A DNA stretch of 64,000 nt from positions 124,001 through 188,000 of the forward strand of contig JAGQDJ010000099.1 of the NCBI GenBank assembly GCA_022885665.1, written 5' to 3'. The DNA is from Triops longicaudatus. Taxonomy: Eukaryota; Arthropoda; Branchiopoda; Notostraca; Triopsidae. A program made the position numbers and the translations under genes. The notes under the pieces are model-generated. The model saw only the letters and a program-made list of their open reading frames with translations, searched no databases and had not been told where the DNA came from. Shown piece after piece: positions 8,472 to 19,974 of this stretch (its first letter is position 1; each line of letters begins with the position of its first letter).

Positions 8472-11400
8472 GACAGTCGACCATGGCTGCCATAAATGCG
8501 ACAAGAAGTTTACCTGTTAGACTTTGAACGGTTGGTAAACAGTCAGTTTATATTATAAATAAAAAATGAATCCACGCGATTAGTAAAGTCGTAAGCTTAT
8601 CGTATGATGAATATAAAATAATCGTAGGATTCAATATAATTGAATCGTGAGATTATCACAATCAAAAAATTAATCCATGTAGTGTTGGACTACCATAATG
8701 ATTAGACCCACAAGCGGGTTTGGAGCTGAATTCAACTATTAATTATAGAATAAGTTTTTCCAGAAACGAATGCAGCAACGCAAGCTAACCGAAATCAGTT
8801 TCTTTGCTACTTCACATCATAGGGGAAAACTTTAGGGAGAAAAGTATACCTTTATATCGCGAGATGTGTTTGTTCACCTTGTAAGAGTTATCAGTTCATA
8901 TGTATAGACTTTCTACTTTGTTTTTGCGACAGATAAGAAATCGTACTTCGTTTTATAACAATTCAACTCGATAGTGAGGCGGACTATTGACGTGATTCGT
9001 CTTGAAACTATTAAATAAATAACAATAATTGTTCTGTAACTCGTTAAAGACTACAACCAATTCGAGGGGTGTACTCCTACCTACACAGCAATGTAAAGCC
9101 ATCTCGACAATTAATTGATTTCCGACATTGTGAACATTAATTCAGTACCCCATCATACTTTTAAGCGACGCCAATAGCAAAAGAAGCAGACAACAAAACT
9201 GCCAACTTGGTGGAAAACTACTTTTCGACAAGCAAATCCTCTAAAAATGAGAAAAGGCACACGTGGATATGCCGTAATCGATTCCTTGAGATCCTTCCAA
9301 GGGGAGTAGAATGGTTCGACACAAATGGAACATGATGTATATTGGCGAATTATGTATCGTCTTTTCTCTTTTACACGACAAACCTTCTCGGCATTCCTCT
9401 CCCCTAACTGGCCTTGTTGCTTGGAAGTTAATGCTCGGAAAACAATGTTGGTCATCATCAACATCGATGGTTACCGCCATCGGTTTTCTGGTAGCCTCCC
9501 CATCCATTATGATCCGTTGGCTCGGTCCCCGCAGGCTTATAGGCAACCCACACGACAGCTGACTACTGCAATCTCCTCTGTTTTTCCCCACTACCTACAT
9601 ACAATACACATACAGACATGCATACATAGCCCCAAATCTCTGACTTGATAGCCTTTTCAGCTTTTCGACATTGCTTTTTTTTTCAACTAAACCTAACCTC
9701 CCTTCTGTATTCCTATATCCCTTTTCCGATGTCTTTCGGGAGAGTGGCGAAGGCCCAAATAGTTACATCACTGATCCCTGCGACTTGGGGAAGCTATAGA
9801 GTCACAAAGTTCCTCAGAAGCGGAAGAACACGCTCGAGCTCCCCGCAATCTTAAAGCCTTTGATCCCAACAAGGGAGTTTTCAGACGGGTTGTCGGGAGG
9901 TTGAGTGGGTTGAAGATTGGGTACGTTACCCCTCTAACCTAACAAGAATCACAAGCTGCAGCAGTGCTAGCGAGTGATCGTTTGCTGCGAAGCAAGACAA
10001 TGTCGTCAGCCAAAAAACAGGCGTTGACCTTGCTGGAAAAGATGGCATTTAAATCCCCCTTGGCTGGCGATTACCCCGAAATGGGGTAGCTGTCACTTTA
10101 GCTCCTGTTGGCCCGTCTTTTTTCACACTTGGTTTCTACACAAGATGGTTAACTCGCACTCCCTCAACCCCCTTGTGCCCTTAAATGTATACGGATGGAA
10201 AAGATAGTGTAACTTTTCCTGGTAACCCAGAGTCCGTAAACTAAAACTCCCCAACAGCTCTAGCTATTGTGTATTTACAATTCTAAAGTCCTTTAAATGA
10301 ATGTAAACCCATTTGGGATTGAATTTTCACGAGGCCCATGCCACGCTCGAGAGAGAGAGAGAGTTTGGTATGGCCCACAATTTCTGCTTTGGTGTGTCTT
10401 TCTCCATCAATTATTTAAAGACGCTGAGCCATTTAGAAGCATTTATTTTCACTCCCCAAGCCTCCCTCTTTTGGGATTAAATTATGGAGGCTGTGAGAGA
10501 ACAAAGGATTTTCTTGCTCTATGCTCTCGTCCCCCGAACAATTTTCAGAGTTTCCCGGGAGTAGAAATCGGCCTTAAAAGGCCTGGGGCGTATTGCAAAC
10601 CCGAGAGTGTGACACTGGTATTAAAGCTGCTTCTTTGCTACTATACCTTTCCACTGCTCTTTTAATAACAGCATTTATTTAAGAGAGAGAGAGAGGCATT
10701 AGGAGGTAGGCGGGGTGGAGGGTTAGAAGTTTAACAGCATCAGCAGCTCTTTATGTTTCTCACGATAACGTAGCACACACATGTACACACACGCTGAGAG
10801 GCTGTGCGCCACTTGGACAAAAGACTTGGGGGATTTTAAAGCGATTGCCTTCCCGCGGGACCGAGATTGACTCCCATCAGCCAGCGACAGTAAAGCCCAA
10901 GAAAGCACATACATACATACACACTAACTCTCGCACTATTGCCGCCAAGTAACATCGTGTAAGGCACAGTAGCCTACAAAACTTCGCTCAAATGCACTCA
11001 AAAAAAGGTTTACTTCCTTATCTAAGAAAAAATGGAACAAACTAAAAAATAGAAATAATGAATTTCATTTTTTTAAATGACTTTTTCATTACTAAAAATA
11101 TAACCACGGAAAGGTAGTATTTTATAACTTTTCATAATTACCATTTTAATTTCTTACTTCTTTGTTGTTAAAAGAATAGCATATTTTCCCGTTCTTTTGT
11201 TACAGTATTTTAAAGATAAAGTACCTTATTTTTCATGCATTTGCTGTGGCATACAGAAGTGCATTCTTGAGACTTTTTGGCAGTTTTTTCGTTGCAAAAA
11301 AATGGGATAGTGCTAGGAATACTTTTAAAACGTTTCCTTTTCTTTAAAAAGTGAGGAGAGTTGTCGAGACGTCTTTTGAGACATGTCCCATTTATCAGTT

Positions 11401-12847
11401 CGATGCAGGGAGCATCTCCTCGTCTATAATGGAGGTTCGATAAGGCAACACATGCTCTTCACGCTCGGCAATCCATGTCTCTTGAGGAATTGCTGCCTTG
11501 AAAAGATGTTGCACACATTCAACAGACTAAAAGAGGGTTAGGTTTTTTCAATAAAAACAGGCTTTAGATTTGGTACCCTCGAGGATTTGGATCGACATGC
11601 ACACACGCTCATATAATACATGCATACCCATTTATAGAAAGGAATGTAAAGATATAAGGAGGATACATCCCCTTACGTGAGTATACAAACTCGTGTCCCA
11701 ATCAAATAACGAACAGGAAGGAAGGAAACTGAAGAAAAAGAGAGGGAGGGAGACATCCACACAAGTGTATAATACAATACAACAGGGTGAGGGAGAATAG
11801 AATAGGGTGACCGAGATTTAACTGGCCTTTTTCCTGCGTCAGGTCAAAACCCCCTTTATTCATAAGGCTAAAGCGATTCCCACTCCCCTTCGATAAATCT
11901 CATAAATCTATAACACTCCAAGGGTGAGAGAGGGGGTGAGATAATACCATCCCCACCCAAAAGCAAAGAAAAAAAGAAAACGCTTTTCGAAAATCAAGCT
12001 ACTAGGATTTATTTTCCTACATCCTCGAAAGAGGATTTTAGTACCGGTGAGACTGATCTTCATTACAATACGCTCTAAAATTCTGTAATCAAATTAACTA
12101 CCACGAGATTTCACCACGAAGCTCGTCGTGGTAGGCCATAAATGTCCCTCGGAGTTGGCAAGCGCAAGATTTTATGATGGCCGTCTGCGCTCTATCAATC
12201 TATACTTAGGGTTGATGAGCGTAAGACTTTGATAGGGTGGGCACGGAGCATATTCGAAACGAAATAAGACGCAGCGAAAAGGAGCCAGAAATGTACATTC
12301 CTCAGAAGCTTGTCAAACAGCTGTATATCAATAGACTTGGACCGTGATTTATATTTTTATATATGAAAAATAAACTTGATGGAGGTACCATACAGTGAGC
12401 CTGTAGCTCTATTATATAGCACTAATGCTTAACATGGGGCTCCTGGTCCTAGTTTTCATTTGTTGATTGGTCACTTTTATGGCCCACGCTCATCTGCATA
12501 GTTTATAGAACAGGAGGAAAAAGGCCCACGATATTCATTATTGGAAGTATTTTATTGTATCAGTGCAACCGTGTCCAGCAAGTTGTAACTTGTTCTCAAG
12601 CTGTCTTTTTTATATATTTCGAAGTGCGATGATCCTTTCACTCGCCCAATACACGTTTCTCAATGATCATAAATCATAGGCGCCTGCAGGGCTTAATCGT
12701 GCTATCAATAAACAAGATTTGGAAGTATAACCACAACTTGGCTGCCAATCTAGGTCCATCAGAAACTGAGCAGAATTACTTATTTGTATAATTTATTTTA
12801 GAAATTTATTTTCATTTCCCTTATTCTAGATTCGTTTTTTATATATG
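8472..12847. other. Gene-free stretch with GA tracts
   Basis: No protein-coding gene is supportable; open frames are short and without recognisable composition. (GA)n tracts lie at 10349-10363 and 10682-10694. A perfect 8-bp-arm palindrome (GATTCAAT-ATA-ATTGAATC) lies near 8630. A GGGA/GAGG-rich purine segment lies near 11710-11760. Confidence 0.5.
10349..10363. promoter_or_regulatory. GA-repeat tract (GAGA-factor-like site)
   Basis: An uninterrupted run of about seven GA dinucleotides. A second tract lies 320 bp away (10682-10694). In arthropods such tracts can bind GAGA-factor-type proteins at promoters or Polycomb elements. Here they may only be microsatellites. Confidence 0.3.
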
Positions 12848-12975
12848 CAGTGGTACCCTGTTTAACAAACCTAATCCGTTCCTGGACGGCGTTCGGTGTA
12901 AAAAGCGTTCGTTATAAGAAATGCTATTTCCCTTAAGATCCAATGGAAATCATTTTAATCCGTTCCTGATCCCGG
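12848..12975 (+). mobile_element. Terminal repeat of a pogo/Tigger-like DNA transposon
   Basis: Starts CAGTGGTACCCTGTTTAAC and continues with CCTAATCCGTTCCTGGACG, GTTCGTTATAAG, then CCAATGGAAATC and a second TTTTAATCCGTTCC. This arrangement of repeated AATCCGTTCC blocks around a GTTCGTTATA core is typical of terminal inverted repeats of Tigger-type (Tc1/mariner superfamily, pogo clade) elements. The expected reverse-complement end was not found within the next kilobase, so the element is broken. Confidence 0.65.
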
Positions 12976-13154
12976 ATCAAAACCTGAAAAAGTTGATTTA
13001 AAAATTGGAAAAGAGTACTAAAAATATACTGACTGTCAGTGTATAAATTTTAAGCATGTAATAATCAGTTTTGTTCAATTAATAGCGCTGGAGGCCACTT
13101 TAAGTTACATAAATCTTTGGTCTTTTTACCTGTTACATGGTTTTCATGTACGGC

Positions 13155-13405
13155 ACTCATTGGAAGAATCAGTCCAATGTGGTTTGCTTTTGTCTCTTCT
13201 TTAATACCGTTCTCGAGAAGTCCAATACATTGTCGTTGAATATGTCTAAGTATCTGCTCGCTTCAACTTAATTAGGATGGCACGTTTTTGCTTGGGCTTG
13301 AATTTCTTCCCATTTCGTAATAAATTCGTTTACGGCTGCGGTAAGCATTGAGGATTCAGTACGCACATCCAGCTCTTCGTCCGAAGAAATCTCTTTCTGT
13401 TCTTG
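13155..13405 (-). pseudogene. Decayed C-terminus of a pogo/Tigger-like transposase
   Basis: On the minus strand one frame reads, with stops, an acidic linker (S-S-D-E-E-L-D-V), a helix-like segment (V-N-E-F-I-T-K-W-E-E-I-Q), a stop, then a helix around R-Y-L-D-I-F-N-D and a basic tail ending Q-T-T-L-D-stop-F-F. That tail is the layout of pogo/Tigger transposase C-termini, which end in a PCNA-binding Q-x-x-L-x-x-F-F box; here a TGA interrupts the box (13163-13186). It lies next to, and in the expected orientation to, the terminal repeat at 12848. The catalytic DDE and DNA-binding domains are absent, so it cannot be active. Confidence 0.65.
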
Positions 13406-16400
13406 TTATCGGTATTGTCTGGTGCCATTTAATCACCACTTACAACAAAAAAACAATTAAAGCTAAGCAATCAAACAGAGATATGCAAGCAGGCTATTTC
13501 TCAGCAACTGACTGTCGTGGGGAATTTAAGTTCTCGTCTGTGATGCATGTCTGCAGACTGGGAAACGTAACCGCCAATTTAAAAACTTGTTTTGCTCACT
13601 ACAAATGTTCTTTGCAAGAGTTCGTTATGCGATCTATTTTTTTTTTTTTTGGCCCGTAGCGCCGGCCCTAACGTACGGAAAATGGAAGTGTAATGTAACA
13701 AACGGGTAGCCTCTAGTTTTAGTTATGGCTTACCTCTACACTTCTCTATGTAGTGAATGAAGATTCGGATCATAATGTATTTTTTTTTTACACTAAATGC
13801 AAAAGGAAACGCTGTTAATAGTTACATTTGCCTCTCGTTTCCTTTCACATGCGTCACGGCTCCCTGCAGTTTCCCAACATGCCTTTTTTCGGTTTTCTTT
13901 TGTAATATTTGGCAACCTACTTGGAGAACTATTACTGCTACAAGTTCTGTATATACGCAAAATTTGCCCCTCCCTCCCGGAGTTTCCAGCATCCGTCTTA
14001 TAATGGTTCCATGATGGACTCTAACATCGGGGGTCTAAAAGGGTATGGGGGAAGCGACTTGAACATTGTGGACGGTTGCAGCATTAAAGGTTGCTGACCA
14101 CCGTAACTGTTGTCAGAAGTGTTTCCTTCCGACGGTTCCAATGAGTTGCATTACTGGCCCAGTATGTGTAACCACTAATGCACTGATGTCCTACACGCCG
14201 AACGTGAAAGGGTGCGCGCGACAGGAGCGTTCAATATGTCTGTATGGTAGTGTGTACTGTATGTCCCCTGTCAAAACGCGTGATGGGGAATGACAAAGTC
14301 GGAGAATAAAAGGCCACGAGGCTGAATGAGCCCCATGCATGGCATTTATGAGAGGGAGAAGGTTCTTGGCTGCAACAGTATTGCTCTTGCTGCTTCTGTG
14401 AGCCAGTGTGCACACTGAAATGCCATGAATCATGAAGACGTGGAGGGAGGGAAGGGGGTTTCTCTTAGTGTCAAAAGCCATTAAGGACTGTACAAGCTAA
14501 TTATCCTTGGCTATAACGTTAACACCATCCATCAGACTCGTGAGAGAGACGGAGTTGCGTTGGAATACGAGCAGAAGGAGCACACACAGCGTGTGCCATG
14601 TTGCCCGCGTCTTAATAGCTAAGGCGTTATTAATAACATTTACAAGGGGCGCAACTCATACCCTATTCTACCCAAAGAAGGAGACGGCATTTGTGTTTAA
14701 GCCTATAATATTTCTTCCCCAAAAACTGCTGGGCTCTTTACAGCCATTACTGAACGTATGCAGGACAACACGCACTTCAATGAGCCAATTTTGCTCCTTC
14801 CGAGCTACACTTTATGAGGGCGTTTTAATGCCAACACAGTTTGTCACATTGCCTGCAGACATCATTGGCGTTAGATATAGGAGCTTTGTTGCCGTCATTT
14901 TTTTTTGTGGTGGGAGGGGGTGAAGTACAGTACAGTGGAATTTTTTTTTTGCGAAGTTATATTTGGTGCAATTTGTTGGGTCATGTTAGGGTTTGTAAGT
15001 GTGTTGCCTGCCATAATAAAGACTTCTGTATATTATTTGAGAAAAGATGTCTCTAAAACCTGTTCCAATCGCCTATTCCGTGTTTCTTAGCGTTAAAATG
15101 GATTAAATGTTTCGGAACTTGCGTTATGGTAGTTTGGAAAGATTTTCTTGAAAGTACTCGATTTGGTGTACTAAGAATATTCAAGGACTGAAAAACTGTT
15201 CTGAAGCAGCATAATCGAGTAAATGTCTTCGGCTTGGCAAAAACGAGACGAAATATTCTGTATCCATTCTGTGCCGAGACTTAGAGTTGTTAACTAGTTG
15301 TGGTAAAAGTATAGCTTTATTTTATAGTGTCTACCTGCAATGTTTCACTTTGAGTAATGTATTCTGGGACGGTTGTGGAACTTATTCCCGTCAGTCGCAA
15401 TTCCCTGTACTCCAGTTGTTTCGAAAAAACTTACATTTCCTACTTTGTATTGGGTCGAGCTAAGCTCTGTGTAAAAATGTTTCTCGCCTGGCACAATTGA
15501 CCCGTTTGATGTTGCTTGGCAGAAAAATGTCAGAGATACACAGTCCTTACAGAAGCGACGCTTGAATTGTGTGACATGCTCGGCATGGGAGTATGTTCTA
15601 ACCAGAGTAATTCGTTGGTAGAAAGGAAAACTGAACGAGTTACGGAAATGTAGTGGTGAACGCTCTCCATTATCCAACAAAGGAGCCCTTTTTCCGTGCT
15701 TCTCAGTATTGTTGATCCAGCTACAACTGTGTATCCCCCTTTCTTTCCCGGTCACTCGTCTTTCTAACGCGTAACGGAAGTCGCCGAGAATGGAATCAAT
15801 TTGCTTGTTTTCTCCAGCCACCATGACAAATTACAATCACCGCCAATTTCCGCTACATCTCCTTGTGTTCCAATTTGCTTTTTCCACGACTTCCCCCCAC
15901 ACCCTCTTAAACTGCAAAGCTTTCGATGTCCAAACTACAACGTTTTAGCCGTCGTTTTCCCTTAATCGGCCGAGTTGGAAGCTAACTCGTCTTCGCTGTA
16001 GTGCATGCATGTTAGGTACAAGTCGTGTATCTAAAACTTACATCAAAGCCAATTAAATGACTAGAAGTAGGGGGTTGTGTGTCACTTGTAAGTGTTGGAT
16101 TCCATGTCAGGTTGCTTGAACTCCGGGGGAACGCTTGCGAATGCACAGTGCTCGTATGTATGTGCAAGACTCGCTGATGCCAGTGCTGCACATCACATGC
16201 ATCCCCCCGTGCGTTATAATGTCACATGGTAGCTGACGTAGCTTTTGTTTGTGCTGGACTTCATGGTACGGAGTGTACCATTTCCTCTCTGTTCTTCCAT
16301 TATGCATAGCCAACGCTGCAGAGTGTTGTGTTATGTCTATGATAGAACCCGTGCGGGGCGTCAGCAACATGGTTTGTCCATTTAAGGCCGGTGGAGCAAA

Positions 16401-16690
16401 CCATGTTCGAGCTTCCATGGCTGACCATTGCACCATACGGCGCTTTTTCACTCGCCCCAAATTCGAGTCCTTTTGTATCGCAGACGAAGCAATCCGTAAG
16501 CACACGTACATATACGTATAATGCAAATCGGCTTTGCAGATACTGACTCTGTGTACCGTCCTTCACTCTGTGTCGCAAAATAAATGCTCTTCCCGAGTCT
16601 GGCGAAAGTACGCATTTCAATTTCTTGGCCTATTTGGGCCTCTTCACACATTGGTTAGGTCTAAAAGTGTGTGTTTTCTTTTTCTTACTG

Positions 16691-16706
16691 TACACACACA
16701 CACACA
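16691..16706. repeat. (AC)n microsatellite
   Basis: About eight AC dinucleotides, uninterrupted. Confidence 0.9.
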
Positions 16707-16872
16707 TTAGGGATAAGCGTCTTCTACGATGGCCATCGCGCGAAAATCCCCCACTTGTCTTGTCCAGAGGTATTCTTCTCATCTTATGCAAGTTTACATA
16801 CATCAGCATCCTAGTATCCTTCTTCTCACTTTCCTGATCCCCTCTCACGTGAGCAACGTGTTTGCTAATGTG

Positions 16873-16893
16873 AGGGTGGGGGGGATGGGGGGT
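16873..16893 (+). other. Candidate G-quadruplex motif
   Basis: GAGGGTGGGGGGGATGGGGGG contains at least four G3+ runs separated by 1-2 nt, fitting the usual G-quadruplex pattern on the plus strand. No gene is near enough to suggest a role. Confidence 0.5.
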
Positions 16894-19800
16894 AACAAGC
16901 CCTGACTGTGAGTCAGCTGGCTTTTTGAAAGATCTTGAGTGTTATCCAAGTAGTCTTCTTTTCAACATGAGTCTTTTTCTAGGTAGACATTACTGTTATG
17001 TTTTCTTCAGCCTATTCACATCTGATTAGGGCGATTTGTTGGTCCAGCCACGGATTCTCCCACGCCACTTTCAACCCACCATTCCTTTCCTTCCTGTCAT
17101 AAGCTTCTCATCAGAACAATGCCTACAAGATTCGAATCCACCTCTCACAAAAAGAAATAAATTCAGCCCAAAAAAATGAATTCTTAAGAGTGTAACTTCT
17201 TGAGCAACTTGGAGGAAATAATGCTTAAATCTTAAAAAAGGTAATAATAAAAAGCTTCTTGATCCCTTTGGGTCAATTCAACAGAGTGTCTCGTTGGGAA
17301 GCTGCAACAGAGGCGTAGAAGGTAAAAATCCCGCTAAGAATGGTACAAGACCACCCATAAGCTTGAGAAATGAAGGTGAGAAAGTTTGTAACTTGAATGG
17401 ATATTGATGAGCTACTCGTTGTTGGGTAAGAAAAAAAAACTTCGTGGGGGTGTGATCCTTTTTGACGGAATCACCACCATTGCTTTATAGCTTAGAGTCA
17501 TCTGAAAGCTTCTTCAACACGTTTCCCACTTCTTAATTAAAAGCCCAGTCTGTGAGAAAGCTCCCTCTTAGAACGAACATAAACACACAAAAAGAAAGAG
17601 AACTAACACCGCACTATGCAAGACTTATATATGTACTACACCAAAAAAGTTCGCTAATTGGGTTTGACTGAAAAGTACCCATATCACCCTGGATAAACAA
17701 TTAGTGGACTCTTTCAGTACGCATCTCTGTACTGGCTGCACACAATAGGAAGAAGGTGTTTGGTCAAACAACAAAGCAAGTGGCTCCAAGGAGCCTGATG
17801 GAACTTTTCTCACGCCGATAAAACTTATTACGACAGATGTCCTACACTCGTCATGTATGTTTGCACTCTTCTTCCGTAGCCTAACCCCCCACCCTCCTTC
17901 ACAAACCCAGGAATTAACCAACTTGTTGGAAAATGGTATAAGTCGGTGCTTTTATGCCCATCGACTCCCGTTTACCCAGGTGTTAATTGTTGCTTTTCGG
18001 AGGGTTGGGAAGGAAGGATTTCGTGCCGGGGTTTTGTCTTGAAACGAGGAAGAGAGAATTGATGAGGACGAAGGGTTGGAGCACGGTGTTGACCCATCGC
18101 TTGACCACGAGTATTGCCTATCGTTTTCCAGTACCGGAGGAGAGCACTGGCCGAGTCGTTATTTGCACACCTTTAAGGACCTCTTTAAATTTGGTTTTGG
18201 AGTGGCGGATGAGACGTATATATTGACACGACGCAGTGTGTGTACTTGCTCCCCCTTTGAAAACTCGAAAAAGGCAGACAAGATTCGGGTAAAAGACACA
18301 CACGTGTATATGTATATACAAGGTGATGCACAGGAAAAGTGGACAAGCCAGTTGTCTTATCCAAATGCAGACGACGTGGGTCTCTCTCGGGTGTTTGCCT
18401 GCGCTGATATGTGGACTTATACCTACTTAAGACAAGCGCCAATTTATAAACTTTTTTTCGGTTCTACTCTGACTAGAGCTATTTGAAATTTAGAAGAGTA
18501 AGCAAGTTCAACAAGAGATCTCCAGGTGTTTGAACCCTTGTCAAACATTAGCGAAGGACAGGAGAAACAAAAGGAAGCAAAAAAGTGGGTCTGGAAAGGC
18601 ACATAAGAGCGTTAAAGAAGAGACAAGGACAAGAAAGGACAGGTCGTCAAAAAGAAGCGAGTTGGTGGGGGCTTTTAACTACAAATCCAACAAAGCACTT
18701 ATCATTATACCTCGCTTGCCATAAATAAGCAAACAACAGAGGTTTCCCCCCAGCGGGTTCCATGAATCTTTTGCGTGGGGACAAGACATGATTTAAAAAC
18801 CCTGCAGAAGGCTCCTTTTTTCGGGGCGGTGAAAATGATATGACGAAAGTGTCAACAAGCGTATAACATGCTTAAAGTGGTTCTCATTAAGGCATGAAGG
18901 ATAGAAAGAGTACTCCAAGTGTCAAATTCCTAATGGCCGGAATGTGACTTCCTAATGACAGAATCTAATCGTTCCCTAGAGTTAACAGGGACTTGGGAGA
19001 GATGCAAAAGAAGTGTCAACCAGTAGCACTGATGAAATGGTTGAATTTGTGCTCAATTCAATCGAGTTGGATAGACTGACAAAGGAGATTTTTTTTTTAA
19101 TCTCTGTACCTTGACTTACAGAAGAACTGTATTTGTTTTAAGGCCAAACTGGCAAAGTAACATGTAGAATGTGCTGAGCACCTCTAATAAACGATATTGG
19201 CTTCTGTCTTAAAAATAAAAAGGCGTGTGCCTCTTTTTTTTCTCGAACGTCCAGGGCTGGTCATATTTATGTCCAATTTTAAATCAAAATTGTTGGAATA
19301 TTGATGAAAATTGCCAAAAGTTGAACGCTTTCCTGAAAAACGTCGCACAGTTTCTCGCATTAAAGTACAACAATGTTTTTTCCTGCATTTTGGAGGGAAA
19401 AACTTCAACTGCCGCTTTGGAAATGCAAAAAGAATTATGTGGGCTATTCATGGGTTTCTTTGTGTAATGATATTTATAGACTTTGCGAGCCCTTTGTAAG
19501 ATAAATTACATTTCTATGATGTGACCTTCCAAACTAATGTGTACAGATGCGGATGTAGGATACTACATAATGAGCAGGGAGTTTCATCATTTGGGCAAAG
19601 GACACACAGCTTGCAAGAAAAAGACCTGTGCTGGATGCATTTTACGTTGTATTTTTACTCTATATCTCTTATGTCCGAGTTTGACGGACAGTTTTTTGCC
19701 TAATCTTTTGTTCGCATAATATTTTCCACGTGAGCCTTCGGTTGCATCTACGGGTGTTTTTTGTATCGAGTAATGCTGAAGAAATAAAAGGAATGTGCAT

Positions 19801-19965
19801 CTATGGAACTTGTAAACCTGCAATGATTAATAAAAGGAAAGCGTAAAAGACTGTTCACACGCTCTACCGTTAAGAATGCGATGATAGATGAGTGTCATTA
19901 TCCGTCGTTGTTTAGGCATCATGTGAGTTTATGCAAACAGCAACAGCCATAATCATCCTCGATTG

Positions 19966-19974
19966 TATATAAAG
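19966..19974 (+). promoter_or_regulatory. Orphan TATA-box match TATATAAAG
   Basis: GATTGTATATAAAGCC fits the TATA consensus well and sits in a locally GC-richer segment, but no clear initiator or following open frame is visible. It could mark an unannotated RNA start or be a chance match. Confidence 0.2.

Larger units (their letters stand above)
13406..19960. other. Gene-free stretch with simple repeats
   Basis: No supportable gene. The longest open frame (15824-15345, minus, 159 codons) has no recognisable domain or splice context. Poly-T runs occur at 13636-13650 and 14940-14950, an (AC)n tract at 16691-16706, and a G-rich motif at 16873-16893. Confidence 0.5.

Noticed and set aside
15345..15824. 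159-codon minus-strand open frame
   Set aside because: No recognisable domain, signal peptide, splice context or paralogue. This length is expected by chance in a window of this size.
17120..17150. GATTCGAATCCACC, similar to a tRNA B box
   Set aside because: No matching A box or cloverleaf can be drawn upstream.
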